64,000 nt of DNA, taken from contig JAQFVV010012672.1 in NCBI GenBank assembly GCA_028023455.1, forward strand, positions 1,050,001-1,114,000, given 5' to 3'. How positions within the stretch are numbered: the first letter of the stretch is position 1; every line of letters starts with the position of its first letter. Under the pieces are notes generated by a model that had not been told where the DNA came from, made no database searches, and worked only from the letters and a program-made list of their open reading frames with translations. Of this stretch, positions 1-12,390 are shown in pieces. The position numbers were made by a program, and so were the translations under genes. Source of the DNA: Epiperipatus broadwayi. Its lineage: Eukaryota; Onychophora; Udeonychophora; Euonychophora; Peripatidae.

Positions 1-2960
1 TAAAACTTAAAGAACAAAAAATAAATAAATGGAAATGATTTTACAAAATAAATAAGAAAAAAAATACATCAAATAACATTATTAATGAAGAATTTAGTTT
101 GGTCAGATAGGATTCTATTGCATTATTTACTAAAAAGTTTTAAAATTTAGAGTTCTTATTGTTTCAAGTGAATATATAAGTTCTTACGATTTTTAAAACG
201 TCCAACTTTATCCGTTGCTTGCCATGAACGTAAATTCCCACGCCGTCCTAAAATTGGTATCCATTTAGCCGTTGTTTTATTTATTCATTCGGAGGTTTTT
301 TAATTTAGTTGGTCCTCAATGTAGGAAACGATAGTTCATTTCTCCCTTCTTTAACAGCTGAAAGAATTGACCGTGCGTCTGTCAATTCCTCCAACTCCGT
401 ACTACTACATATAGTCACATCGTAATAATCAATTTCCAGTCACTGATTAATAATTTCCAAATTTTCCTTTTATATTAATGTGAAGGATTGAATTTACATT
501 ACGTCACCGATGCGATGGTCCTTTTCGCTGCGGTCCGATTCCATAGGGATTTCTTCTTATTTGCTAACAGTTTTTATTGTTTTCTTATCTGACCGGTGTT
601 TTTACATTTAAATGCCGAAGGCTGGTTTACATTTAACTAATTAACAATCATTTCCATTTCTGATTAATTAACCTGTTTTCCAAATCAAAAATATATTTAA
701 AGATAAATTTAAAGATATAATTTCATCTCCAAATCTTTTTAAAATTTAGTTTTAAAATACTTTTTCTTTAATAAAGTTTTATTTTAATAATTTTTCATTA
801 TCTGTGCGATTTAATTAATATATAAGAGTTTAAGATGATATTTAATTTCAATTTTTAATTCTTAAAGAAAATTTTTAAATGCGAACTTTTTAATTTACTT
901 TCATGTTTAATAAATTTAAAAAAAAAAACAATGTAACGAACGTCTGTGCTCGTTACAATATATTCGCACGGATGCTAAACTTTAAAAATATTTTTTTCAT
1001 AAACAAAAAAAAAAAAAAAGTATTTGAACGTATTTTTTTTAATAAAAAAATACAAGATTGAAATATAAAAATATTTTAATAAAAAAATAACGTAAGTTAA
1101 AATAAAAACAGGTATTAATTAATTCCTGTAATCTATAAATGGAAATGATTGTTTATTAATTATCTAAAAGCTGTTTAATTAAAAAGTCAGATGAAAAGTT
1201 AGATAAGAGAAGAAAGAGATTTTAGCTTGACCAATGGAAGCAAATAAAGGCCCGGACCATAACGAAAAAACAGAACAGTGACGTTTTTGTTCATGGAATC
1301 CATAGGAGGACTATAAAAAGAAAAAATATTGAGTTCCAGTCAGTTTTTTCCAACTTGATTTGATGACAACGGTAAGACGCACTTGCCGTTCTCTCTCATT
1401 TTTTTTTGTTTGTTTAAAAAAAAATAAAATGAAAAGACTGTGATACCAGAATGGAACCAGCTAATGCTACCTCCAGAACATTTTCTTCCAATGGAGACGC
1501 CGTGGGAATTGCCAACGGGAATTGAAAGCAGAGGCCTGGACTCTTCTACCATAAGCTATATGAAATGAACAATTGTTAAAATCAATTAAGAACTTTCGTT
1601 AAGTTTTACAAGCCAACTGAAATGTTAAAACGGACTCTTATCTGACTTTTGTAAGTTTTTAAATCAAATTAATAATGTTTAATTTTATATGTTTTCCGAT
1701 TGATAAACATCATTTCCATTTTTTTTTCCCTTATTGTAAAGATTATTTAAATGTATGAAATTTAAGTTGTTTATAGACGCTTGCATGGATTCGTTTGCGG
1801 TTAATTATATTTTGGTTTTCATATTTGATCAAAATATATAGACATTCGATAAATAATGATACCTTACGGTGAGTATCTAAAATGTATTTATTCGGATGTC
1901 TTTTAAGTTATTGGTGACAACGCAAGTATCTTATGGTGAATACTATTGGGTTACTTATAAGTTTCCCTCTGCGATTGTCGGTATCAATAATTTTGTATTT
2001 TGATCGTTTATGTTTATTTTGAAATGTTTTTGACCGTGGAATCTATGTAATCGATCTATACCCAACATTTTTAAACAAATCTGTGCGAACGTATTTAAAT
2101 GTTAAAATTAAGTCGGGCGTGAATGGCTATATAGTTTGTAAAGTTATATTAAGGGAGGGTAATCTTAGGTTATTCATTTCGTAGTTGAATTGGTTCAATG
2201 GATTGGATATATTTGTGTAATTAGTAGATGTAGTATGAGGTCCGCTACGGGCAGGATTATAGATATACGCCACACACCCTCTGTTTGCCTATGGATGGGT
2301 TTGTAAGTCGGCAGAAGACCGCAGTCCATTCCTATGGAGTTTTTTGTTTATTGATCTACTTGCCAACAGATGTCACATTCCTGTTGGTGGAGAGTCAATC
2401 TCTTCTCTATTTCTACTTATTGTTCAGATGTACATTCCTGACAATATAGTATTTTGTGTTGTCGTATCATGCTACATTGAATACATGAATGTATCAGATG
2501 GATTGGCGCCAGTTGATTGCGAAATTTGTTGCCTAAGGTTAAATCAGGGAAGAATATTTTCTTTTCAAATGCAGACCTATGTAGTCCATTCATACTCGAC
2601 CCTCTAAATAAATAGTAAACTCATTATTTGCAATCTACTTAAATTTAGAATTAAAGATCAATATAAAAATATAAAATGTTAAACTTATTCCTCAAAATTT
2701 AAATATTATTTTATATGTGCGTAAATAAATATTTTTATATGTTAATTTCTGGCAGTGGCTTTTACTCTTTATATTTAAGATATAAAATTTATATTTTGTT
2801 ATCTCTGCTACTCCACTGAGCTAGTGACTTGGGCTAACGATCGGAATATTTAAATAAAGTGGAATCTTAACAGCGCGTATCTGCCTACTTTATAAATTTT
2901 TCTAGGCTCAAATGCCTAGATGGCGCCCTTGTAGTGCAGATATTGTTTTTGCGGTTAGAT
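1..2960. repeat. Long foldback repeat FB1: two inverted arms around 925-980
   Basis: Positions 1-925 and about 980-1790 are diverged inverted copies: CATTTCCATTTCTGATTAAT near 650 against ATAAATGGAAATGATTG near 1135, and matching CCATAGGGATTT/CCATAGGAGG motifs. The arms are separated by a short spacer containing TGTGCTCGTTACAATATATT. The right arm runs on to about 2960 and ends in a GGCGCC-containing motif. The left arm continues beyond the window start. A second single-arm copy lies at 24186-26394, which defines one arm as about 2.2 kb. No protein domain is recognisable. It could be a foldback transposon or two tail-to-tail copies of a non-autonomous element. Confidence 0.7.
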
Positions 2961-2984
2961 TCGATCTTCACTTTCATTCCGATT

Positions 2985-3312
2985 GGTACAGTATAATTGA
3001 ATGTAAATGCCTACAAGCAGAAAGGGTACAAATAATGTAGTTATGAAAGAATAAATATAATAGATTATATAGAAAGTGGGTTCCTCATTTTTATGCTGGG
3101 TTTGGGAAAAGGTAATGGGATTTAGATATAAAAGCCATGGAGTTGACAAAGATTATGTTGTGGAAATGGGGTGGGGTAGGATAGAGAAGAATATGAGGAA
3201 AACTTAATGTGGGGAATGGAAAGGGAAGATAAGGTGGGTAACAGGTTTCTCTGCACATAGTGATTGAGAGATTCCTTACTCCAAAAAAGGAGAACCTGCG
3301 GTGCATCACATC
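2985..3312 (+). mobile_element. LINE 3' end, 5'-truncated copy
   Basis: The + strand reads IIECKCLQAERVQIM then KNKYN, matching the C-terminal zinc-knuckle region of the LINE at 28.8-32.6 kb (LIECKYPKAEKIQIM then KNKYK). It ends with the same terminal motif, GTGCATCACATC, seen at the 3' end of that element. Stops and about 100 bp of extra sequence interrupt it, so it is a dead copy in the opposite orientation. It sits directly against the end of the FB1 arm. Confidence 0.75.
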
Positions 3313-3674
3313 GTTTTACACTAAAAAAAGTTAATGATCAATGAAAATGGAAATAAAAATAAATCTTAATTTCTTTTCCATATAAAAGTTGTTTTTTTTT
3401 TTTTAAATATTTTTCAGAAACAAAATAATATTAGAATCAATTTTTAATGCGTGTGAATTTTCCTTCAAATATACAGATGACATTGTTTTTATTCTCAATT
3501 TTAAATAGGAATAATTCCAAAAAATATTCAATTGCGAAAAAGTTAAAAGCAATACATATAAAAAATATTTTATAATAACACTTTCATTTATTGTGCAAAT
3601 GCTGAAAAGTTAAAAATAATATATATAAAAAATATTTTGTAATAAATGCTTTTATTTATTTTGTATTAAAAAGC
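3313..3674. other. No gene seen, AT-rich with a short direct repeat
   Basis: No coding signal. The segment AAAAGTTAAAA.. then AAAAAATATTTT.TAATAA occurs twice, near 3540 and 3605, about 65 bp apart, suggesting a small local duplication. Confidence 0.4.
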
Positions 3675-3871
3675 AAAAGCAATTGTTTTCTTCAACCACA
3701 ATTGGGGTAATTATATTTAACTTGAAATAAAAGCATGGAGTGTCCAGAAATTTATTAATGCAATCACTAATTTTTACATCTAGTGATTGAATTAATTAAT
3801 TTTTGGATACTCCATGTTTTTATTTCAGGTTTAAAATATAAAAACTTGAGTTGTGATTGAAGAAAGCAATT
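3675..3871. repeat. Palindromic MITE-like element, about 195 bp
   Basis: Almost the whole segment is an imperfect inverted repeat centred near 3773. The left arm holds AGCAATTGTTTTCTTCAACC and GCATGGAGTGTCC; the right arm holds GGATACTCCATG and GATTGAAGAAAGCAATT. Size and full-length palindromy fit a MITE. No clear target duplication could be read. Confidence 0.65.
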
Positions 3872-4314
3872 ATTTTTTGGCTGTTTAGTTTTATATATAT
3901 ATATATTATGATTACTGTTCTTATTACTGAATAGTATTCGAATAATTTAATTATTTATTTTAATTATAAGTAAATAATAAATTAAAAAATATATAGAAAT
4001 TATTTTATAATTATTTAAAAACATTTTCATAATTTTTTATTAATAAATTTCTTTCAAATTTGTTTTATGTCTAGGATCTTATTTAGGAATATTAAAGAAA
4101 AAAGTTTTATTGCCATAAAATAGATAATTGAATGTTTTAAATTAGCATGTGACCACTTTTCTTCAGTTGAGTCAGTTATTGTTATTACTTAAATTGAAAC
4201 AGATATTAATGATATTTTAAATAAAGAACTATGAATTGTGAATATATTAACTTTGATTTTAAATGTACATAATTATTATCATATTAAAATTATATATATA
4301 ATGAATATGAAACT

Positions 4315-4466
4315 ACCAAACATCACATGATCACCATTTCTTAATTTTGCTCATATTGGATAAGTAGGCACTAGATGGGGATTTTATGCACAAGCCTTCT
4401 GGCATTTATTAATTACTCTGGTTTGCACTGAGTAGCACTACTGTATGGAGAGTTTTGCCTGTTATA
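4315..4466 (+). repeat. Partial copy of the 8.3-9.2 kb repeat unit
   Basis: It shares ATCACATGATCAC, then GATTTTATGCACAAGCCTTC, CATT.ATTACTCTGG and TGTATGGAGAGTTTTGC with the outer part of each arm of the palindrome at 8281-9185, in the same orientation as the right arm. The centre of the unit is deleted. Confidence 0.7.
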
Positions 4467-4683
4467 ATGAATATGTTTACATTATTTACAAATAATATTT
4501 TGCATTATAAAGTCTTGAATTGTGATTTATATATATTTCAGTGAATAATAATTAAATTGGTTTTAACTTTAACATTTTTATATCTATTGTTTGTTTTTCC
4601 TGTTTCATTAAAGAATAATGGTATACAAATTTACTGTTAAATATATATATTGAATAATTATTATTATTATTATTTTTTTAAAG

Positions 4684-4836
4684 GTAAAATCTCAACTAAA
4701 TCAAATAGAAGAGTTAACCAAAGAAGTGGATTTGCATTTAAAAGAAAATGAAAATCTTAAACAACAACTTGAGATTTTGAGTTCAAATTTAATCCTATCA
4801 AGAGTGGAGTCATCTCAAAATTTAGAAAATTATAAG
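4684..4836 (+). CDS. GCC2: GCC2 exon a (51 codons, phase 0/0)
   Basis: Internal exon of the golgin. It follows a T-rich tract ending in AAG and is closed by donor AAG|GTAATA. The frame reads VKSQLNQIEELTKEV and ends SSQNLENYK. It joins exon b (SLQIEYDKVQ) to match the GCC2 stretch AESYK-NLLLEYEKQ, which fixes both frame and order. It encodes continuous heptad-like coiled coil with no Pro or Gly. The true length could differ slightly at the 5' end because the acceptor has no second line of support. The preceding exon is not recognisable anywhere in 1-4683, so it probably lies upstream of the window. Confidence 0.85.
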
Positions 4837-6217
4837 GTAATATTAAAAGCAATCAGAAAGTATTTCTATATACTGTTCAGAAATTTTATAAATAAGAGAT
4901 TACGATTTATATAATTGTCAGTTATTTATTTGAAGATATACGTAAAAAAAAAATTGATTTGTTAAAAAACATTTAAAAAAAAAAAATTGTTAAAAATATT
5001 TGAAAACTGTGAGAAATCTTTGTTTAATACCATATGTTAATAATTAATGAAAATGAGCTTAAAATATAAAGTTGTGAGCGAAAGTAAAATTAATATATGT
5101 AAATAAAAAATTAACACATTTTGTAAATATATAAACATATCTGAAGTGTTAGCTTCAATTACTATGCACAAAACATCATTTATTTTATTGTGAAAAAATT
5201 GACAAATCACCCTGATAATTCATATATTAGAAATCTTCCTTTATCAGTGGTATAGATGGATTTATAATAAAAGCCTGCAGTATTCAATATTCATGCTTTA
5301 AGCATCAAGTTAACCAATTTACTGGTATTTACATAAAACAAGAGGCTGTTATATTTGTGTAGATAATTGGCATCACTCCAAAATAATTGATTAAAGAAGA
5401 TACTGTAAAGTGATTTATCAATTTTTTTCAAGCTGTATTCAAATAATGATTGTTTCATGCATAAGTGTTAGAATTTCCATTGTCCCAGAGTTGTTTTAGA
5501 TAATATATATAAAACATTTTTATTGTCATGATGTATTAATTTTATTTTCTTGTAAATATTTTGGTAAAAAAACCTTTATTTAAAACCTTGAATTTCTTTT
5601 AATAGAAATTAAGCATTAAAAATATGATGCCCTAAGACATGGTGAGCAATTAGTAAAGGATGATATTTGTTTTTCTTTTAATGTTTTATACCATTCACAT
5701 GTGAAAAGGAGGCAAGTGTATTAATAAAAATTTTGTTATCTCATTTAAAATAAAATTGGAAAATATAATAATTTTATAAAATTATTATATAATTTTTTAA
5801 ATCTTAAAAAGTTTTATATTTAAAAAATAATAATTAAAAATTTAATAACATATGCAGTAAAATGTTGTCTTTATTTCATTGTGACAGATTTATATTTCAC
5901 TTTTTATATTACTAAAATTAATTGTATTTGAAATTGTTTTGCTTTGTATTCCAATTTTTGGAATATATTCTAAACTGCAAGTGTTCATTGGTTCTTTAAC
6001 AAGCTTGAAGAAAACTATTTTCTAAATCATTTGTTTATTTCAGTACTTCATATTTTAAAATATGGTAGTGATAATCTTGAATAATTATTTTTTGCTTATA
6101 TAAATTGATAATTCTCATATATGTTTAACTGTTGAACTATTTGGGCCATAAACTGTTCTTTAATCCCGGTTAGTTCTTATTATTGTGATAATATTGTATA
6201 TTCTAATGCACTGAATC

Positions 6218-6727
6218 TTCAGCACGAAATGTATCTTGGGGTCGTTTGTCTTTTATTATATCTTTATTTATATGAATTTGAAAAGAATTGGGGAAGTGTA
6301 GAGGTGCTTATTATATTTATAAAGATATTACATACGGGACAGAGAAAGGTGAATAACTCCGTGTGTGTAAATTTTAAAAATCAGATATATTAATCTTTAA
6401 CTGAGGTTTAAAGTTTATATCTGTGCCTGAGATAATCTCTAGTTTTGAAAATGATTAGTAATAATCATTAGTGTATTTATCTGAAATGGATGGTATCAGA
6501 GTTGTGAGTGGAGGGAGTTTGACAATGGTAAATGAAAATGTAACAATTTACTCTAGATAAATACTTTGCATACAATAGGGACATATATGAGAGATAGTGA
6601 TCTGGACCAACTGATGAGTGCTGGTTCAGCACGAAATGCATCTTGGGGGTCGTTTGTCTTTTATTCTATCTTTATTTATATGAATTTGAAAAGAATTGGG
6701 GAAGTGTGGAGGTGTTTATTATATCTA
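6218..6727 (+). repeat. Pair of ~100-bp direct repeats, 407 bp apart
   Basis: 6218-6319 and 6625-6727 are near-identical, with a handful of substitutions and one inserted G. Both start TTCAGCACGAAATG and include TTGAAAAGAATTGGGGAAGT. No coding content. This is probably a local segmental duplication, or repeats bounding a decayed insertion. Confidence 0.75.
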
Positions 6728-7165
6728 TATGAATCTTTTTAATATGTTTTTTTTAAAAAAGATATTAATATTTTTTAAGGTTGTCGTCGATGAGCAACCA
6801 TATCCCACTGGATGGCACAGTTATCAAGCTAAAACTATAAAATATGATCATTCACGGGCCGTTAATTATAATTATTTTGATGTGTTTTTTGTAATGCGAA
6901 AATAAAAATAAAAGAAAATCGTCTTTTTTAAATATTATTTAATTTTAAATATTATTTTTTTATTAACGTATACAAATTAAATGATAATAATAAATGTAAA
7001 ATAAAATAAACAAATTACAATTTGATTCATCTTTTTTAGTTTTCTTTTTATTAAAAAAATCAATTTTCTATCGGAGATTTTTTTACTGGGGTTACGGCTT
7101 TTTTTTTTGTTGTTTACCGCTATTTTTTATTTCAAATAGAATGACAATTAAAAGTAAAAGTTGTT

Positions 7166-7222
7166 ACGGTTAAGTTTAGGGTTAGCTTTAGGATTAGTTT
7201 TAGGGTTAGGTTTACGGTTAGT
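7166..7222 (+). repeat. Degenerate TTAGGG-like interstitial patch
   Basis: Successive units TTAGGG, TTAGC, TTTAGGAT, TAGTTTTAGGG, TTAGG and TTTACGGTTAG resemble decayed metazoan telomere repeats (TTAGGG)n on the + strand. It is short and divergent, so it may instead be part of a transposon. Confidence 0.45.
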
Positions 7223-8266
7223 GTTCTGTTGTTTGTAACATCTATAAAATAAATGATAACAATAAATGTAAACTATATTCAACAAAGTATAACAGTAGTC
7301 GGAGAAAAGAAAGAAACTAAAACTTTTTTAAACAACGACAAATATATATATATATATATAAAATGTTTATAATATATGCTTTTTATGACATTTAAAAATA
7401 CAGTGTACAATTGTACTTTTCTTACTGGATATTTTTGTGTTAAAGCTCTTTTTTATTTCAAAAATATACACACAGTAGTGGAAGTGGTAAACTACCATTG
7501 AAAATCAAATGGTAGCATATTTTCTTATTATATCAGCTATCAGAAAATTAAATATTCACTATTTTCTAATTTTTCAAACTAATTTTTTTTTTTAGCTATT
7601 GTTTTGTCTACTATTAAATATTTTTATTATTAAAGGCAACATGATAAGTAACTAAAGTAAAAATTTTTAATTAAATATGCCTGCAAAACATGATCCTATT
7701 ACTACTGAAACAAATCACAAAAAAGGGAAACATAACTTGTGTTGTGCTTGAGCAGTCATTTTTATTACTTCATTATTTGTTTGATTATTTTGAAACAATC
7801 GTTTTTAATGTTAGCTAATAATAAATTATTTTTTATGCACTTTATATATTACAGTGGAAATTTTTTGTGAATGGTTTACTGTTTCTAATAATATCCAGCT
7901 TACACATAGAATGCTAAATTATGTATAATTGAAATAACCATAAGTGATAGATATTTTGGCTGTGAAAAGAATATGCTTTATAACCAATAGTAACATAGGA
8001 ATAGATATCTAAACAATATATTATTTATCTCTATTTTACATTGAATTGAATAATATTTAGCAGATATAACAAAAAGTGTGTTTATAATTAGATGCTATAA
8101 AAACTTTTCTTGATTAGTACTTCGATCAACATTTCTTGGAATAGCTCTCTATATACTTTTTTCACAATTGCCACTATTTTGCACACTTTCTTTTAAATAT
8201 GAACTATAAAATTCCACTTATATTATTCAATTTCTATTGGACATACATCCATTACTTCAATTTAAG
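7223..8266. other. Intron sequence, nothing identified
   Basis: AT-rich intron DNA with a short (TA)n run near 7345-7361. No coding signal, no recognisable repeat. Confidence 0.5.
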
Positions 8267-9199
8267 TTAAAACATGAAGCATTACATGATCACTATCTCT
8301 TATACTAGCACATATTTGTTTATAAACAAAGCAAAACTCTCCATACAGTATTGCCATCCTGTGCCAACCAGAGTAATCAATGAATGCCAGAAGGCTTGTG
8401 CATAAAATCCCTATCTAATGCTTACTCATCCAATATCCCCGGACTAGTTTCTGGCTTGTGGCCATCGTCAGTGAGGAGCTTTGGATTTGAGAGCACTGCA
8501 CCTAGATCTTAGGATCTAATGCAATCCTCCAGCACTCACCTTTTATCTCTACTTAACTACAAAACTATGAGAATGAAATTGAAAAACACAAAAATGTTTT
8601 CAATCTAAGCTCAATAGCTTATATAGTCATATGGGTCTGAACTCAGTTCAGCACCCATACATTTTGGTGTCTTTGGCTCTTTAACAACCATAGCCACCAC
8701 TATCCTATTAAGCAGGATTGGTGTTAAACCATTAAGCATCAAGTATAAGTATAAGTGATAGTGATCATGTGATGCTTAATGGTTTAACACCAATCCTGCC
8801 TAATAGGATAATGATGGCTATGGTTGTTAAAGAGCCAAAGACACCAAAATGTATGGGTGCTGAACTGAGTTCAGACCCATATGACTATATAAGCTATTGA
8901 GCTTAGATTGAAAACATTTTTGTGTTTTTCAATTTCATTCTCATAGTTTTGTAGTTAAGTAGAGATAAAAGGTGGGTGCTGGAGGGTTGCATTAGATCCT
9001 AAGATCTAGGTGCAGTGCTTTCAGATCCAAAGCTCCTCACTGATGATGGCCACAAGCCAGAAACTAGTCTGGGGATATTGGATGAGTAGGCATTAGATAG
9101 GGATTTTATGCACAAGCCTTCTGGCATTCATTGATTACTCTGGTTGGCACAGGGTGGCAATACTGTATGGAGAGTTTTGCTTTGTTTAAAACATGAAGC
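8267..9199. repeat. 0.9-kb palindromic element with 14-bp target duplication
   Basis: The perfect direct repeat TTAAAACATGAAGC is at 8267-8280 and 9186-9199. Between them, arms of about 420 bp (8318-8741 and 8770-9187) are near-identical inverted copies around a 28-nt loop. The left outer sequence CATGATCACTATCTC (8284 on) is itself the inverse of part of the loop, so the structure is two copies of one unit head to head. The TTAAAA target start is typical of LINE-type (L1-like) endonuclease nicking. No ORF of note. Related fragments lie at 4315-4466 and 52617-52700. Confidence 0.8.
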
Positions 9200-12157
9200 T
9201 GATATATGAGTAATCATTAGATAGATAAATAATTAAATTTTAAATTGAAATTAATATTAAGATTTGTTATATATACATGAATTGATTCAATCTAGCAAAA
9301 TAAGATTAGTGGGGAAATAACACTAATATACTAATGTAATTAAAATAATTAACTATTTAGTTTTGAAATTACTTTAACATTAATGACCCCAAAATGTATA
9401 GATTTAATCTTACATTTATAATTGAACAAATATCATTCAGCCAAAATTTTTAAATAATAAATAAGTTTTAATTCTCTAGGTATTTAGTTTTTATGTTTTG
9501 ATTAAACTTTTTTTTTTTTTTGTATTTAACATAATTTTATTAAATATACTTATTAAATAACAGACAAAAAAGTTATCCATTTGATTTTTAAAATATTATT
9601 TCCTTGACTGGAAGCTTATTATATATATATATATTGTTGTGTGTATTTATAGTTTATTTAGTATTTCTTCATTTTTTTGATTTAATATTTGCTTATAAAC
9701 ATGCATTTTCCAGCATATGTTATTCTATATATCTTGAGGGAAAAAAAATTAAAACAAATTGCTTTATATATATTTTTTATCTGTGTATATGTATATGTAA
9801 ACAACTACAGTTGCAAAAATCTCTTCTCACATTATAAGGTATAAAAATATAAATATTTAAAAACAAAGGCTTTCAAAATAATTATTTTATTATTTCACTT
9901 TACTTGACTTATAATAATTAATAGTTTTTTTTTTTTTTTAGCTAATCTTCTAGATTTTATTGTGCAAATACAATGCTTATACTTAATGTTAGATTCAATC
10001 TATTGAGTAAATCTAAAACTAAAATAATAGATATTTGTAAGCAAAAATTTCATGACTAGTAACTAGTTAAAAATATAAATAAACTTGTCTTAATATTTTT
10101 TGGTAGCGGAACTAAATAAATGATTACAATATATTCCATTCATCATATAAAAACAATAATTATGGTTAGTTTAGATTTAATTATAAAATAAATTTAAAAT
10201 ATTAAAATTTGTAAAAAAAAAAATTGTGACTAGTAATTTACAATGAAATGGTATGCTCAGAGGAAAGCACTGGACAAATTAAAAATGAACAGTAGTGCTA
10301 CTTGGGGAAATCTCATGAAAAATCCCCGGAGAATTATGAATCTCAGTCTTATTACTATTTATTATTTTAATATGAACTCATAGATGACTTTTAATCTAAT
10401 CAGTAATAATACATTTAACTTCCTTCATTATATTTTTTATTATAACAATATATATATATATTGTAAAGGTCTTTTAATTTTCTTGCATATGCTTTTATTC
10501 AATTTTTTTTAAATGCCAAATTCCTATGTTCTTCTTTCTTTTTCATAGCTTTTTTCTCCTAGCTATAAATCTTAATTTGGTTTAAAATACATAAAGAGAA
10601 AAAAAGTTTAGATTACTATCAAAGAAAATGAAACCTCAAAAATTATCAAAATATTATTAAAATAAATTCTGATAAAAATTAAATATTTATTAATAACAAA
10701 GTAGAATTTTTTTTTTTTTGTAACTAATATTTATCATAGTAGAGTTGAATTAAATCATTTATAAATTATTTTCCAAGCATTGACTCAAATGTCCAAAAAT
10801 ATTCCTTTCTTTATTGATTTTATGATGTGATATATACACAGTATAGTATAGTGAAAGAAAACAGATTTGATTTTTTTGTCAGAATATTTCTTTATAAATT
10901 GTTTTTTTTTTTTGCTTTTGATAATATAAAAATTTCAGGTAAGACTAGAAATGCAGACCTTGACTGATTCAAATAAAGTTTTGGCCTAACTTCTTATATT
11001 TTCTAGTATTCAATTACTATTATTTAGTGAAAGTGTAGAATTACTTAGCAAAAATAACATTAATTATCGCACTGAGTTTTAATGTCACTGATTTTTTAAA
11101 AATCTATTATTATTTTTTTATTGTAATGAAAATATACTTTTTTTAAATTTCTTTTTTACTGAAATCAGAAATCTTTCTGATGGACTCTGTTCTCCTCTCT
11201 TCTCAAATTCATTTCATAACTGAATCAAATTGAAGATCTTTTTGAATTGAAATTTTAAGTCAGTAAATTATTTTAGTTTTTTTAATAATCTGTAAACCTA
11301 ATTTTTCTTGTTAAAAGTTTCAAAACAAATAATTAATTCATCAAGATATGATTTTAGTAATCTAATTATAAATGAGATCTTTCTATTAAAAAAAAATTCT
11401 GTATTTTGATATTATAGTTTTTTTGGTAATCCACCATCCATTTCTTGCTATAATATTAGAATTTCTTGTGTTCTTTATCCAACAAGATTTTTCTTTTTTA
11501 TACCTGTTAGTAGAGTCATGTAAATAATTAAATTACTGAAAATATTATAATATAAAATTTGCAAGAGTGCTTGCATAAAATTTAAAGCAATTTTTTGAAA
11601 AATTTTAAAATTATTTTGTACAACATTTTATAGTTATTAAATATAAACTGATATTATTAAAGATGGTTTGATTTAAATAAAAAGTTCATCCTTGAAATAG
11701 AGATAATTTATTTATCAGTTTTTAAATAATTACATGATAGCTATTTACAAATCTCATTTGGAAACTTGCCTTTTTTTAAATCAAAAAAGAATAGTAGAAT
11801 TAAAAGAAAAAATCTCACATGTTCATTTATATCAGTAATGTGCATTATTCTAAATATTATGGGTCGACTTAACTATTATTTACATGATTTTATTTAATTC
11901 TTTTTTCAAATTGTAGATTTTGAACATTGAAATCTACTGGTAATTTTAAGGTTTTACTATTACTAATTATTAATGTGATCCACATTCTAAAAATCTAGTT
12001 ATCCATTGGTCTGAGATAAAAATAATGCTTTTTTAATATAGTTTGTATGATCAAAACTTAGGAGAATATGTTTAAAATTTAAGGCTATTTAAAATCCAAT
12101 TTGATTATATATCATAATTTTAAATAATTATATTTTATTATTCAAGTTTATAATTGC
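9200..12157. other. Intron sequence, nothing identified
   Basis: About 3 kb of very AT-rich DNA with many A/T runs and short (TA)n tracts (near 9622 and 10450). No exon-like stretch, repeat or RNA gene recognised. Confidence 0.5.
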
Positions 12158-12201
12158 AAAAAAAAAAAAAAAAAATTTTTTTTTTTTTTTTTTTTTTTTA
12201 G
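12158..12201 (+). promoter_or_regulatory. A18-T24 tract forming the 3' splice site of exon b
   Basis: Eighteen A (12158-12175) are followed directly by 24 T (12176-12199) and AG (12200-12201). It serves as polypyrimidine tract and acceptor. In RNA the A run and U run could fold on each other. Confidence 0.7.
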
Positions 12202-12390
12202 AGTCTTCAAATAGAATATGATAAGGTGCAAGATTTGTTGGAGTCTGAAAAACATAACACGTCTCGATTTGAAAAAGATTTGCAAACTACTTTAGTGGAA
12301 CTTACCAGTTTGAAAGGATTATTTGCTGAAACAAAATTAGAAAAAGAAAATTTAAATAAACAGATAGAGGCATTTATTCAAGATAAAAAG
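12202..12390 (+). CDS. GCC2: GCC2 exon b (63 codons, phase 0/0)
   Basis: Internal exon reading SLQIEYDKVQDLLESEK and ending IEAFIQDKK, closed by donor AAG|GTAAAA. The spacing of E-Y-[DE]-K...L..EK...FE..[IL] matches vertebrate GCC2 (LLEYEKQSEQLDVEKERANN). All of it is predicted coiled coil: acidic/basic residues with Leu/Ile at heptad positions. The acceptor is extreme: a run of 24 T (12176-12199) followed by AG, itself preceded by 18 A, so the pre-mRNA polypyrimidine tract could pair with the A run just upstream. The exon is flanked by introns of 7.4 and 15.2 kb. Confidence 0.88.

Noticed and set aside
1340-1552. A 70-codon - strand frame as a gene
   Set aside because: It lies within the foldback repeat arm, contains a homopolymer-coded stretch, and has no counterpart in the 24-26 kb copy.
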